Assembly (NCBI RefSeq): GCF_030440425.1
Contig: NZ_CP098023.1
Span: 2,846,001-2,910,000, forward strand
Length of the DNA: 64,000 nucleotides
Reading direction: 5' to 3'
Source of the DNA: Microbulbifer sp. MI-G
Lineage (GTDB): Bacteria; Pseudomonadota; Gammaproteobacteria; Pseudomonadales; Cellvibrionaceae
The notes under the pieces are model-generated. The model had not been told where the DNA came from and did not search any database. It saw only the letters and a list, made by a program, of their open reading frames with translations. The translations under genes were made by a program, and so were the position numbers. Below, piece after piece: positions 40,959 through 50,338 of this stretch. Within the stretch, counting starts at the first letter, position 1, and each line of letters starts with the position of its first letter.

Positions 40959-41827
40959 TGCAGACCCTCAATATTATCGGCGCGGGCCAACTGGGAAAGA
41001 CGCTCGGTCGCCTATGGCATCAAAGCGGATTGTTTCGGATCCAATCCATCCACAATCGCACCCTGCGCAGTGGCCAGGCCGCACGGGAATTTATTGGCGC
41101 AGGACAGGCCTGCCCCACTCTCCAGTCCATGCCTGTGGCCGATTACTGGCTGATCGCCTGTCAAGACAGCGAAATCAGCGCCCTTGCCAAACGCCTCTCC
41201 AAGAGGCCGGACAACCGTGAAGGAACTGTGTTTTTTCACTGCAGCGGCGCCCTCAGCTCCGAGGCACTGGACATACTGCGCCCCGCCTCTATCGCCAGTG
41301 CCCACCCGGTGCACAGCTTTGCCGACCCTTTGCGCTCTCTGGACAGTCTCCCTGGCAGCAGCGTGGCTCTGGAGGGAGACGGCCCTGCAACCCGTGCGTT
41401 GGGGGGCGCCTTTAACGCGATCGGCTGTGAAATTATCACCATAGAAGCCCGGCATAAGTCCCTCTATCACGCGGGCTCAGTGTTTGCCTGCAATTACCTC
41501 ACTACACTGGTCGACCTGAGTCTGCGCAGCTTTGCCGCAGCCGGCATTGAGCGCGGCAGCGCACTCAAACTGCTAGCACCGATAGTACTGCAAACCGCTC
41601 GAAACAATATGACACTGGGGCCGGAAAAATCCCTCACCGGCCCCATTGCCCGGGGTGATCTGGACACCGTGAGCAATCAAGTGGAAAACCTGATCTCTGT
41701 AGACCCTCAAATGGCGCGTTGTTATCGACATCTGGGTCTCGCCTGCGTAGCCTTGGCACAGCGCGGACCGCTGTCGGAGAAAAGTGCGACCCGATTGATC
41801 GAACTGCTGAGTGAACCACCACGGTGA
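40958..41827 (+). CDS. Rossmann-fold protein with DUF2520 domain
   Basis: Soluble protein of 289 residues with an N-terminal dinucleotide-binding loop GAGQLGKTLGRLW (8-20) and a C-terminal helical DUF2520 part (HKSLYHAGSVFACNYLTTL, TGPIARGDLDTV). The pair is related to ketopantoate/pyrroline reductase-like enzymes; substrate unknown. The start shares a base with the pdxJ stop and its end overlaps the next gene by 4 bp, so the three are translated together. Confidence 0.85.
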   Translation: MQTLNIIGAGQLGKTLGRLWHQSGLFRIQSIHNRTLRSGQAAREFIGAGQACPTLQSMPVADYWLIACQDSEISALAKRLSKRPDNREGTVFFHCSGALSSEALDILRPASIASAHPVHSFADPLRSLDSLPGSSVALEGDGPATRALGGAFNAIGCEIITIEARHKSLYHAGSVFACNYLTTLVDLSLRSFAAAGIERGSALKLLAPIVLQTARNNMTLGPEKSLTGPIARGDLDTVSNQVENLISVDPQMARCYRHLGLACVALAQRGPLSEKSATRLIELLSEPPR

Positions 41828-42606
41828 AAGACACCTCTGGATATCTGGAAAAAAAGGCTTTTTACAACAGCCTACTGACCATTTACGGACGCAAGCCTGT
41901 ACTGGAAGCCCTGCAGAACCCCTCTCTTCCAGCGCACAGACTGCACTTGGCCAGCAGCAACCAACGCGACCAAGTGATCAAGCGTATAGAGGCACTGGCA
42001 GAGGCGCGCCATATCGAAATTCTTCACTGGAACCGCAAGAGCTTATCCCGTATCTCCAAGAACGCCCGCCAGGATCAGGGAGTGGCTTTGGACCTGGCTC
42101 TGCCCCAATACAGCACCTGCGACGCCTTTATTCGCCAGCAAAGCTCCATCGCTAAAAAAACCCCCTTTGAACTACTGGCACTGGATGGCATTACCAACCC
42201 GCAAAATCTGGGTATGATTATCCGCTCCGCCTGTGCCGGCGGTATGGACGGTATTATTCTGCCGCGCAAGGGGTGTGCGCAGATAGATCCACTGGTGATC
42301 AAGGCCAGCACCGGTACCCTGTTCAAAACCCGTATCCTCCGTTGCGACACCCTGGCGGATGCTCTGGGAAATTTCCGCAAAACTGGTACCCAGATCCTTG
42401 GCCTCTCCTCCCATGGGTCAGTTACACTGACAGAGATCACCGGCAAAGCCCCCAGGATTTTTGTGCTGGGCAACGAAACCCACGGCGTTTGCGACGCCGT
42501 GGCAAGGCAGTGTAACCGGCTGTTGCACATACCGATGAAAAATGGGGTAGAGAGTATGAACGTGGCGGTAACCGCTGCGCTGATCAGTTTTCGCGGGCAG
42601 CTCTGA
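41824..42606 (+). CDS. SpoU/TrmH-family RNA 2'-O-methyltransferase, RlmB-like
   Basis: SPOUT methyltransferase expected to 2'-O-methylate rRNA or tRNA. The knotted SAM fold motifs are clear: NPQNLGMIIRSA (motif 1), FVLGNETHGV (motif 2) and IPMKNGVESMNVAVTAAL (motif 3). The N-terminal substrate-binding domain (YGRKPVLEAL) resembles RlmB. The GTG start at 41824 overlaps the previous stop by 4 bp. 260 residues. RlmB is the most similar model, but the target nucleotide is uncertain. Confidence 0.88.
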   Translation: MKDTSGYLEKKAFYNSLLTIYGRKPVLEALQNPSLPAHRLHLASSNQRDQVIKRIEALAEARHIEILHWNRKSLSRISKNARQDQGVALDLALPQYSTCDAFIRQQSSIAKKTPFELLALDGITNPQNLGMIIRSACAGGMDGIILPRKGCAQIDPLVIKASTGTLFKTRILRCDTLADALGNFRKTGTQILGLSSHGSVTLTEITGKAPRIFVLGNETHGVCDAVARQCNRLLHIPMKNGVESMNVAVTAALISFRGQL

Positions 42607-42985
42607 CGTCTTCAAGATAACTGCTCAAGGCCGCCTCAGCGACCGCCGTTGCTCAAGCTTCTCCGCTTCTTACGACTTTTCAAGGCCACAGGTGGCCCAC
42701 CCCATTTTTCGAGACCGGCATCTATTGCCAATAGATCCCGGCCGATACCACTCACAGAATCTGTGGATATCTCTGTGATTAACCGTGTTGTACAGAGCGC
42801 CAAGGCTCATGATTGCAGGACTTTCACAGTCCGAAGGAAAAATAGACAAGAAAAAAATTAAAAAAGAACAGAAGGTTACTGAAGTAACCCGAGATTGCCC
42901 TGAAGAATGGAGAGCTGGCTTAGCGGAACGGTAGGAAATGGTACTGTTGTGGAAAGTAGATCAGTTTTCAGGAAAAATATGGAGA
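42607..42985 (+). other. Intergenic region with no recognisable gene
   Basis: About 380 bp between the methyltransferase and an IS3 fragment. It has no good reading frame or clear terminator. The G+C content falls through it, marking the border between the core genome and the insertion-rich region. Confidence 0.6.
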
Positions 42986-43286
42986 TTGAATCACCCCGAG
43001 TTTGTCGGAGGCAATTTGATTTGAGTCATGCCGCTTGGGCAGACTCGGTTTGTTGATAATACAGGTTTTCGTATTCAGCTGGAGGCATATCGCCAATTGG
43101 CCCAAGAATGCGGCGATGGTTTAACCAGTCGACCCAGGTCAAGGTTGCATGTTCAACCTCATCCAGCCCTTTCCAGGGACCTGCCCTGTGGATGACCTCC
43201 GCCTTGAATAAACCGTTGATGGTTTCTGCCAGTGCGTTGTCGTAGGAGTCGCCGACACTGCCGACTGACGCCTGAAAACCCGCCTC
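42986..43286 (-). mobile_element. Fragment of an IS3-family element
   Basis: This 301-bp piece matches 56843-57143, the end of the intact inner IS3 element, with four differences seen by eye (about 98.7% identity). It carries the terminal inverted repeat TGAATCACCCCGAG and the last codons of its transposase on the minus strand. The rest of the element is missing, so it is a truncated remnant. Confidence 0.85.
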
Positions 43287-43445
43287 TAAAATAATCTGCT
43301 AAACCAAACTGGTGAATTGTCCTTTATTTTTTTGCACCAATTTTTCAAAAAATAATAGATTTTTCTCAATTATGGAAATTGATGAAGTACTCAGGTAGGT
43401 TTCATCATTATCTTTTAATGATTGGTTGGAGTGATTAACTTATTA

Positions 43446-44253
43446 GGGCCTGTTCACACTAAATCCTGTATAATCCCTTCATGGAAATTACAACACAACA
43501 ATACAAAATTATCGAAGATTTTTTGCCCCTCCAGCGCGGCAACGTGAAAATATCCAACTTACAAGTGCTGAACGCCATTCTTTACATAGCCGAGCATGGT
43601 TGCAAATGGCGAGGTCTGCCCAAGAAATTCGGCCGTTGGCACAGCGTCTACATGCGGGCGAATCGTTGGGCCAAGCAAAGTGTACTGGATAGGGTCTTTC
43701 TGGCCCTCCAGGAAAATAATGTGATCAATATCCAGATCGATCATATCTCTCTTGATTCTACAGCTGTTAAAGTTCATCCAGACGGCACTGGCGCGTTAAA
43801 AAAAACGGTCCTCAATCTATCGGCAAATCACGAGCAGGATGGACCACCAAGATTCATATGATTGCAGCCGGCCACAACCGCGCCGTAGTATTTTCGCTGT
43901 CACCGGGACAGGCTGGAGACGCTCCGGAGGGCCGAAAGCTGCTGAAAAGCCTTGAGAACTGCGGTTGGGATGGTGCCAAAGTGATCATGGACAAGGCCTA
44001 CGAGGGTAATGAAGCTCGGCAGTTGGTATTCGATCTGGGCATGGAACCTGTCGTGCCACCGAAGAGTAACCGAATGAGCACCTGGAAATACGACGTAGAG
44101 GCGTACAAAAAACGAAATGAAGTGGAGAGGCTGTTTCGACGCCTGAAGGGCTTCAGAAGAATTTTCTCTCGTTTTGACAAACTGGATGTCGTTTTCACAT
44201 TTTTTATTCACTTTGCGCTTATTGTCGATACTTTAATTAGTGTTAACAGGCCC
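43446..44253 (+). mobile_element. IS5-family (IS427-like) element
   Basis: About 808 bp bounded by inverted repeats GGGCCTGTTCACACTAA (left) and GGGCCTGTTAACACTAA (right, reversed), with a TA duplication at 43444-43445 and 44254-44255. Two overlapping frames encode a DDE transposase joined across a run of A. Both ends and both frames appear complete, so it may still be active. A 3' portion of a second copy lies at 47465-47656 in the same orientation. Confidence 0.85.
43481..43861 (+). CDS. IS5-type transposase, first frame (orfA)
   Basis: N-terminal half of the IS transposase, 126 residues, including CKWRGLPKKFGRWHSVYMR and the first catalytic Asp region DHISLDSTAVKVHPDG. The frame is left at an A8 run (AAAAAAAA at about 43799-43806). 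After it, the second frame continues the family sequence (NGPQSIGKSRAGWTTKIHM). A ribosomal or transcriptional slip at the A run would make the full transposase, as is known for IS427-type elements. Confidence 0.85.
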   Translation: MEITTQQYKIIEDFLPLQRGNVKISNLQVLNAILYIAEHGCKWRGLPKKFGRWHSVYMRANRWAKQSVLDRVFLALQENNVINIQIDHISLDSTAVKVHPDGTGALKKTVLNLSANHEQDGPPRFI

Positions 44254-44256
44254 TAG
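43858..44256 (+). CDS. IS5-type transposase, second frame (orfB)
   Basis: C-terminal half, 132 residues from the first ATG, although the homologous frame is open from the A run at about 43800. It holds VIMDKAYEGNEARQL (second Asp) and EVERLFRRLKGFRRIFSRFDKLD (catalytic Glu region, Y/R signature). The stop codon uses the flanking base pair beyond the inverted repeat. Most likely expressed as a fusion with the first frame. Confidence 0.85.
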   Translation: MIAAGHNRAVVFSLSPGQAGDAPEGRKLLKSLENCGWDGAKVIMDKAYEGNEARQLVFDLGMEPVVPPKSNRMSTWKYDVEAYKKRNEVERLFRRLKGFRRIFSRFDKLDVVFTFFIHFALIVDTLISVNRP

Positions 44257-44949
44257 AGAGTAAATTAGCTCAGAAAAGGAAAAATTTGTATATTATATAG
44301 TGAGAAAAGATATTCTCGAGACTAATGCAAGCTTAAACGTCAAAGAGCAATTATACAAATAACAGTCATAATGAACTATTCAAAAACATCAAGCTTCTTT
44401 CATTCAAAAGGAAATAACAGTAATCTTTACCATCATTCCACGTCTTTATAATTTTTCTCAACATAAAGTACGATATAGATAGCTTTTCTCAGAAAAAAGT
44501 CGCAGCCATTAAGGAGAAAAATAATGACCTGAATATTTACACTTCCCGCACTCTCAACCATCTCTCTACACCACTATAGAGGAAATGAGCCACCCAAAAT
44601 GGATAATGAATTACATAGAAAATAACGCGCCAAAAAATGGCTTGTTTATTAAAGCCAATATTTTTCAACATTAAGGGCTTCCCTGAGCTCACATAGGATA
44701 TAACAATCTGGAAATTCTCGTGAGCAATGAAAAATACATCCAGACTTCTCTACTCAATCCACCATAGAGAAAAGTAATATTTGGCATTAATAGACACAAG
44801 TTCAAGTGTTTAGGGCGCCCAGCAATACAATTTGCTGAGGTTGAGAATTAGCAGTAATCGTTAACAACAACCGCCTTACAAATAAAAGCAAGATTGCTTG
44901 AAAAACTGCTGTTGAAATTTATCATATAATTTATAATTAAGGAACTCAC
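44257..44949 (+). other. AT-rich intergenic region, no gene seen
   Basis: Almost 700 bp, distinctly AT-rich compared with the first 42 kb, between the IS5 element and the metallopeptidase. Only short frames interrupted by stops. Its last part presumably contains the metallopeptidase promoter, but I cannot pick one out. The base composition suggests foreign origin together with the next gene. Confidence 0.6.
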
Positions 44950-46317
44950 ATGAACCCTGCAACAATAGTTAAAACCCTGCTGATTATGCTGCTACTCACA
45001 AATAATGCATATGCCGAATCTATTTATGGCTTATTTGTTCAACATGCCAATAAAAACCATGACACACAGTCACTTAAAGACAACAGAAAAGAAATAATTA
45101 ACCTGGGGAAATACAACAAAGATATTACAGGAATTCCCAAAGGATCCAGAATTTCTTTTCGAGCAGGAGATAAGAAATTTATCTTTAATGTTAAAACGAC
45201 CAGAAAAAAAAGTGCGGACAGGTTTTCTTTTTCCGCATCCGGACCGGACAATGATGCCCTCTATGTTGCAGAAAAAAATGGCCGTGTTGTCGGCTCGCTC
45301 CACCATCAAGGTAAATTATACAAACTCAGGCCAAATACAAATGGTGATACCCTATTGGTGGAAGTACCGAGAGAAACATTAGTTGATCATGATGATTCTT
45401 ATTATGAAGAGTTTGAACATAATTTCTTGAGTAATGATGATTTATTGGGAAAAAATGATTCCGGATCAGAATTCACAGTTATTGTTGCCTACACCCCTCA
45501 ATTTTCGTCCGCTGCAGGTGACGTAGATGCCTATATGGACTTGCTTGAACTTGAAACAAATACGTCGTATGAAAACAGCGATGTCAACACCAGCGTAAAA
45601 ATCGTTCATTACTATCAGACAAATTATAACGATACAGGGAATTTTTATACCGATAGAGACTACTTTTCAAACACAGGAAATCCGCAAACACAGGAATTAT
45701 ATAATTTAAGGAACACTTATAATGCAGATATCATGATAGTTCTTACTGGGAATAATTATAGCTTCTGTGGCATTGCCAGGGCCATAGGTGCTACAGAAGA
45801 CCAGGCATTAGCTTTAGGTAGGGAAAGCTGTGCTACAGGATATTATACTTTTGCCCATGAAATTGGGCACTTATTTGGTGCGAGGCACATTATCTCACAA
45901 GACCCCAATGTAACTCCTTTTCCATTTGGGCATGGTTATTGTAATGTCACTGCAAATACGTGGCGCACCGTAATGGCTTATGGATGTCCACCCGGAACTG
46001 GCGGGCAACGCATTCAACAGTGGTCCAACCCTGATGTCTTTATTAACAATCAAGCCACAGGGACAATTGATGTTGAGTTTAATGCTAAAGTGATGAATCT
46101 GCGCGCTGAAGAAGTCGCAAACTTTAGAGTTTCCTCTTCTCCTTTTGACGTTAATGGCGATGGTTGCGTTGATCAGAACGACCTGATAGAAATGTTACCC
46201 CATCTGGGTAACCCGGTCCCGCCCGCTCCAGCGTCACTGGATGTCAATGGAAATTTGATAGTTGATATTGTCGATTATAATCTGGTATTTGATAATTCCG
46301 GGCTGGGCTGCCAGTAG
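44950..46317 (+). CDS. Secreted zinc metallopeptidase (reprolysin/M12-like) with dockerin-like repeats
   Basis: Predicted exported metzincin. A signal peptide covers residues 1-22. A propeptide-like region follows (to about 170). The catalytic domain has HEIGHLFGARH, with zinc ligands H303, H307 and H313 and catalytic E304, plus a Met-turn at M342 (VMAYG). The last 55 residues hold two dockerin-type calcium loops, DVNGDGCVDQNDL and DVNGNLIVDIVDYN. 455 residues. The ribosome-binding site AAGGAA precedes the ATG. It is AT-rich and sits between two IS5 copies, which suggests acquisition by transfer. Substrate unknown; matrix or host-surface protein is a guess. Confidence 0.88.
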   Translation: MNPATIVKTLLIMLLLTNNAYAESIYGLFVQHANKNHDTQSLKDNRKEIINLGKYNKDITGIPKGSRISFRAGDKKFIFNVKTTRKKSADRFSFSASGPDNDALYVAEKNGRVVGSLHHQGKLYKLRPNTNGDTLLVEVPRETLVDHDDSYYEEFEHNFLSNDDLLGKNDSGSEFTVIVAYTPQFSSAAGDVDAYMDLLELETNTSYENSDVNTSVKIVHYYQTNYNDTGNFYTDRDYFSNTGNPQTQELYNLRNTYNADIMIVLTGNNYSFCGIARAIGATEDQALALGRESCATGYYTFAHEIGHLFGARHIISQDPNVTPFPFGHGYCNVTANTWRTVMAYGCPPGTGGQRIQQWSNPDVFINNQATGTIDVEFNAKVMNLRAEEVANFRVSSSPFDVNGDGCVDQNDLIEMLPHLGNPVPPAPASLDVNGNLIVDIVDYNLVFDNSGLGCQ

Positions 46318-46461
46318 TTGAAACAAGCTGTGCTCAATGGGGAAGCCACCCTTAGTCTTAATCAGTTGAAAAACTGCCAATATACGTCTTTGGCAGCGTT
46401 GAGAGTGGTCCTCCCCCCTTGAAGTGGTCCACCCGTATAATTAGGAGACGGAGGACTAAAC

Positions 46462-46740
46462 ATGGGAATCAAACATCATAAGCCGGAAGAAATTGTCACG
46501 AAGCTGCGGCAGATTGAGGTGCTCTGCGGTCAGGGAATGTCGCGTTTGGATGCGATACGCCAGATGCAAATAACTGAGCAGACGTTCTATCGCTGGCGTA
46601 AGCAGTATGGCGGGATGGGAACCGACCAACTGAAGGAACTCAAACGACTACAAAAGGAGAATGAGCGGTTGCGCCGAGCAGTATCGGATCTCACGCTGGA
46701 CAAGTTGGTTCTGTCAGAGGCTGCCAAGGGAAACTTCTGA
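46462..46740 (+). CDS. IS3-family transposase OrfA
   Basis: 92-residue helix-turn-helix and coiled-coil protein (PEEIVTKLRQIEVLCGQGMS, TEQTFYRWRKQYGGM, LKRLQKENERLRRAVSDL) that binds IS ends. Complete, with GGAG before the ATG, but its partner orfB is broken, so it has no transposition function on its own. Confidence 0.85.
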   Translation: MGIKHHKPEEIVTKLRQIEVLCGQGMSRLDAIRQMQITEQTFYRWRKQYGGMGTDQLKELKRLQKENERLRRAVSDLTLDKLVLSEAAKGNF

Positions 46741-47464
46741 GCCCTTCACGTCGCAGTGCTTGTATTGACCACCTAAGAAGTCGATTTCACATTTCTGGGC
46801 GTCGGGCGTGCCGTGTTTTGGGCCAGCATCGATCCACGCAAAGGCGCCTGCCTGTTGGCCGTTCCGACAAAAACCGTCTGGTTGCTGACATGGTCGAGCT
46901 TGCGCGACAGTACGGTCGATACGGCTATCGCCGGATTGCAGCTTTACTGAGAGATGCGGACTGGCAAGTGAACAACAAGCGCGTGGAACGACTGTGGTGG
47001 CGTGAGGGGCTGAAGGTTCCAATGAAACAACCAAAGAGGGGACGGCTCTGGCTAAATGACGGGTCGTATGTTCGACTGCGTCCGGAGTATCCGAACCATG
47101 TCTGATCGTATGACTTTGTTCACCATCGGACTAGCGATGGGAAAGCATTCCGAATGCTGAACATCCTGGACGAGTACTCCCGAGAATGCCTGGCAATCCG
47201 GGTGAAACGAAAGCTGAACTCAACGGAAGTGATTAATGTATTAACAGTTCTGTTCATTTTACGCGGTGTTCCCGCCTACATCCGGTCAGACAATGGTCCG
47301 GAGTTTATTGCACAGGCGGTCAGGGACTGGATCACATCTGTTGGTGCAAAGGTGGCTTAACGTTACAAGAGGCGGAAATTATTATTGAGGGGTGGAGGAA
47401 GCACTACAACACCAAGCGGCCACACAGTGCCTTGGGCTACCGCCCACCGGCCCCGGAAACCACC
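46741..47464 (+). pseudogene. IS3-family transposase OrfB, broken
   Basis: Pieces of a DDE integrase: LVADMVELARQYGRYGYRRIA, then a TGA at 47102, then FRMLNILDEYSRECLAIR and IRSDNGPEFIAQAV, then loss of the catalytic Glu region, then WRKHYNTKRPHSALGYRPP. At least one frame change, one stop and one internal deletion. Confidence 0.85.
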
Positions 47465-47656
47465 GAAGAGAAACCGATTAAGCACCTGGAAATACGACGT
47501 AGAGGCATACAAAAAGCGAAATGAAGTGGAGAGGTTGTTTCGACGTCTGAAGGGCTTCAGAAGGATTTTCTCTCGTTTTGACAAACTGGATGTCGTTTTT
47601 ACATTTTTATTCACTTTGCGCTTATTGTCGATACTTTAATTAGTGTGAACAGGCCC
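47465..47656 (+). mobile_element. 3' fragment of a second IS5-type copy
   Basis: Closely matches the right end of the element at 43446-44253, including KRNEVERLFRRLKGF and the right inverted repeat ending AACAGGCCC. It begins inside the shared sequence CCACCGAAGAG, also present in the IS3 tail, which probably marks the recombination point. Confidence 0.85.
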
Positions 47657-48512
47657 TAATATCGCAACCAAATTTTGAAAAAACCTTCTTATATAAATAT
47701 GATGGATTAGATGTTAGCATTTTCTTTGTGAACAGCTCCGGAGAGTGTTTATGTAATGCTGGACCAAGTAAGTATAAGTAATTCGCATAATCGTCATGAA
47801 CGCTATTATTTAAAGAGTACTTCAGTCTTTCACGCTTATATGTAGAGAAATCAACACTGCCTTTTTCCCTCTCTAACAATTTAAGGTAACTATATAGTTC
47901 AGCAGGAAATTCCAAAATCAATGCATTTTTCGTATACAATTTGATCCCGTTCATAGCTCCAGACAACTGCTCCAACCATTGCTCAGTCATTAGACACACT
48001 AAATGATGCGAGGCATCAGAATCTTGCAGGGTAGATATGAGGTTTGATATTGATACCACTAAGCTATCATCGACAAAACTTTGATTGTAATTGTAAATAA
48101 TATTGCCTGGATTTCTCTCAAAATCCGTGAGCGCATAATACTCTCGACTGTACTGAGCAAAAACGTGGTATGCTTCATGGTCTATAGCAAATTCAATATT
48201 GAAATAATTATTTTCCCCAAGCACCTCCTTAAGATTATCTCTATTGATGTATAGCTTCCATTTCTTTTCCTTCAAGCATTGGCCGATTCCACCCCATAAC
48301 GCATCTTCATTAATTTTATCTTCTCGACCATCACAATCAAATTTTGCATGTTTGGAAACTATTAGATCTACTATATTTGTCTTGTAACTCAGCTTGGGTA
48401 ATTTGTAAGAATATTCATCACGCGCCTCCCCTTTTACATTTATAGAGAAAGTAAATGCATATAAAAACATAAAGATAATAAATTCATTTTTCATATTTTT
48501 AAAATTACCCAT
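47640..48512 (-). CDS. Secreted HExxH protein with IS-derived C-terminus
   Basis: Unrecognised AT-rich gene of 290 residues with a signal peptide (about 7-28). DHEAYHVFAQ gives an HExxH motif (H112, E113, H116) of the kind that binds zinc in metallopeptidases; no third ligand can be assigned. The last residues, ACSH and stop, are encoded by the inverted repeat of the adjacent IS5 fragment, so the original C-terminus has been cut off. The start is the ATG at 48512 or the one at 48494; no strong ribosome-binding site. Whether the protein still works is open. Confidence 0.6.
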   Translation of the reverse strand: MGNFKNMKNEFIIFMFLYAFTFSINVKGEARDEYSYKLPKLSYKTNIVDLIVSKHAKFDCDGREDKINEDALWGGIGQCLKEKKWKLYINRDNLKEVLGENNYFNIEFAIDHEAYHVFAQYSREYYALTDFERNPGNIIYNYNQSFVDDSLVVSISNLISTLQDSDASHHLVCLMTEQWLEQLSGAMNGIKLYTKNALILEFPAELYSYLKLLEREKGSVDFSTYKRERLKYSLNNSVHDDYANYLYLLGPALHKHSPELFTKKMLTSNPSYLYKKVFSKFGCDIRACSH

Positions 48513-48556
48513 ATGTAACGCGTCGGCAAAATTGCCGACGCTGACTTAGTTTACTA

Positions 48557-48880
48557 TCATGGATGGTCTTTAGAAAGGGAAATAGTTGTAAACCCTGAAC
48601 CACCACTACCAGGCTGCGTAAAATCTCCGAAGGGATCGGTCATACCGCCAATGAATGAAGTGCTACCACCACCGCCCCCTCCTGGCTGTTCAGTAGGTTT
48701 TTCTTTGGGTTCTTCTTTTCCTCGTGCTCTCTTGCATCGCCACATTTTGCTGTATACTTAAGACTTGATCCACTAATAGCACTGCCTATATTTGGGTTAC
48801 CAAGTTCACCGCTTGTTGTTCTACCTACTTCAATAGTGGCCGAATCAGGCAAACCATTCGCATCGCAGATCTCAGATGCA
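48557..48880 (-). pseudogene. Broken gene, Gly-rich C-terminus
   Basis: Two frames fit one protein. The first reads EICDANGLPDSATIEV to SLKYTAKCGDARE. After a shift in the A-rich GAGGAAAAGAAGAA near 48712-48725 the second continues EEPKEKPTEQPGGGGGGS to SLSKDHP and stop at 48557. The 5' end runs into a stop with no start codon. The function is unknown. Other parts of 48513-49037 show nothing clear. Confidence 0.4.
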
Positions 48881-49037
48881 GTTGATCAATTACGGTTTTT
48901 GGCTTTTAGTGTACTGTTAGAAAAAGTAGCGTATCCCCCTCTTTTCTTTTATCACCCCTTGACTTCAGGTATGGTCGCTTTCAGCGTCAATTATCCGCAG
49001 TGGGAATGACGGTTATTAGTTTAAAAAAGGATGCAAA

Positions 49038-49346
49038 ATGAAAAGACTAACTTGGCTCTTGGGTGGCATTGTTTTGACTTCAAATGCTAATGCTGTTGCT
49101 AATGTTTGTCCGGGAAAGGTTACTCAAGTACTGGAATGGCCCTCAAAGTGTGAGAATTTGGCATTTCGGCTTGACTCTACAGGAAATAAGTGGTGGTGTG
49201 CGATTTCTGATCGAAGTAATTCAATGGTGTTAACCGCTTTTGCAACGGGTAAAGAAATTTCTCCACGTATTAATGATGCATTAGCTCAGAGTTGCGAAAG
49301 TATTGAAGATTATCATAAACCGTTATACATGTCTTTGATACAGTAG
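49038..49346 (+). CDS. Small secreted protein, unknown function
   Basis: 102 residues with a signal peptide (MKRLTWLLGGIVLTSNANA) and a mature part of about 80 residues with four Cys (NVCPGKV, SKCENLAF, KWWCAIS, QSCESI), suggesting two disulfides. AAGGATG lies just upstream of the ATG. AT-rich like its neighbours. It resembles small exported proteins of gammaproteobacteria that have no assigned function. Confidence 0.7.
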   Translation: MKRLTWLLGGIVLTSNANAVANVCPGKVTQVLEWPSKCENLAFRLDSTGNKWWCAISDRSNSMVLTAFATGKEISPRINDALAQSCESIEDYHKPLYMSLIQ

Positions 49347-49522
49347 TATTTGCAAAGCTATAACCAGTTTAAGGAGGAGATCTCCAGCCCTCCTCAGCCT
49401 AAACTCCCGATATCAAACCACTTTACCAGTCTAATGACGATAAATAATGGGACCAGAAGAAAGCATACCCGTAGAACACTATCGGTAATCCCCCCATTCT
49501 TACCCGCAACCAAAAGTAGAGG

Positions 49523-50338
49523 TTAAGCCACCATCAACGGTGGTTTACCGCCATTTGCTTTGTGTGGCCGGCGGTGATTGTAAAACCATAACCATTCAGT
49601 TGCATAATCCTGAACCTCTTCAAGGCTGTCGAAGAGGTGCTTGCTGAGCCAACTATACCGAATGGTTCTGTTGGCTCGCTCGATATAAGCATTTTGTTGT
49701 GGTTTGCCTGGCTGGATGTACTCGATCCGTATTCGCCGCTTTTTCGCCCATGCTACAAACTCATGGCTGATGAACTCAGGGCCATTATCACAGCGGATAG
49801 TGCTGGGCTTGCCCCGCCATTCAAGTAGCTGGTTGAGAGCGCGAGTCACACGTATCGTTGGCAGTGAAAAACCGGCCTCGATTGCCAGTCCTTCACGCCT
49901 GTAATCATCAATGACATTGAACAGCCTGAAGTTCCGGCCATCGCTTAGCTGGTCATGCATAAAGTCCATTGACCATACTTGGTTCGCTTTTGTTGGTGCT
50001 TTCAGAGGTTCTGGTGCCTGGCGCTTGAGGCGACGTTTTGGCTTTATTCGCATATTTAACGCCAGCTCACAGTAGATCCGGTAAACGCGATTGTGGTTCC
50101 ACTGAGCGTCCTCCACGTTGCGTAGGTAATGAAAGCACTGGCCAAAGCCCCAGTCTCTCTGCTCATTTGTTAACCGGATAAGCCAATCGGCAATCTCCTC
50201 GTTTTCATCGCTGAGAACAGGCTGATAACGATAGCAACTTTCACTGACACCGAAAGCAGCACAGGCAATTCGAATACTGATGTACCGTGTGGCTACGGCT
50301 TGCCGCGCCATCTCCTTTCGCCGAGATGGCTTTACCAC
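49523..50338 (-). CDS. IS3-family transposase OrfB (DDE integrase)
   Basis: Catalytic part with an HTH_21-like start and the integrase core. DDE residues are in [19 protein letters not shown] and [15 protein letters not shown]. 271 residues as a separate frame, normally made as an OrfAB fusion by -1 frameshifting. Confidence 0.92.
   Translation of the reverse strand: MVKPSRRKEMARQAVATRYISIRIACAAFGVSESCYRYQPVLSDENEEIADWLIRLTNEQRDWGFGQCFHYLRNVEDAQWNHNRVYRIYCELALNMRIKPKRRLKRQAPEPLKAPTKANQVWSMDFMHDQLSDGRNFRLFNVIDDYRREGLAIEAGFSLPTIRVTRALNQLLEWRGKPSTIRCDNGPEFISHEFVAWAKKRRIRIEYIQPGKPQQNAYIERANRTIRYSWLSKHLFDSLEEVQDYATEWLWFYNHRRPHKANGGKPPLMVA

Larger units (their letters stand above)
46406..47464 (+). 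mobile_element. Decayed IS3-family element
   Basis: Starts near the terminal repeat TGGTCCTCCCCCCTTGAAG at 46406. orfA is intact (46462-46740) but orfB is ruined: a frame change after orfA, a stop at 47102-47104 (TGA where the family has Trp in HVWSYDF), and a deletion removing about 40 residues between GAKVA and EAEIIIEGWRKHYN. The right end is lost; the sequence runs straight into an IS5 tail. Not functional. Confidence 0.85.
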
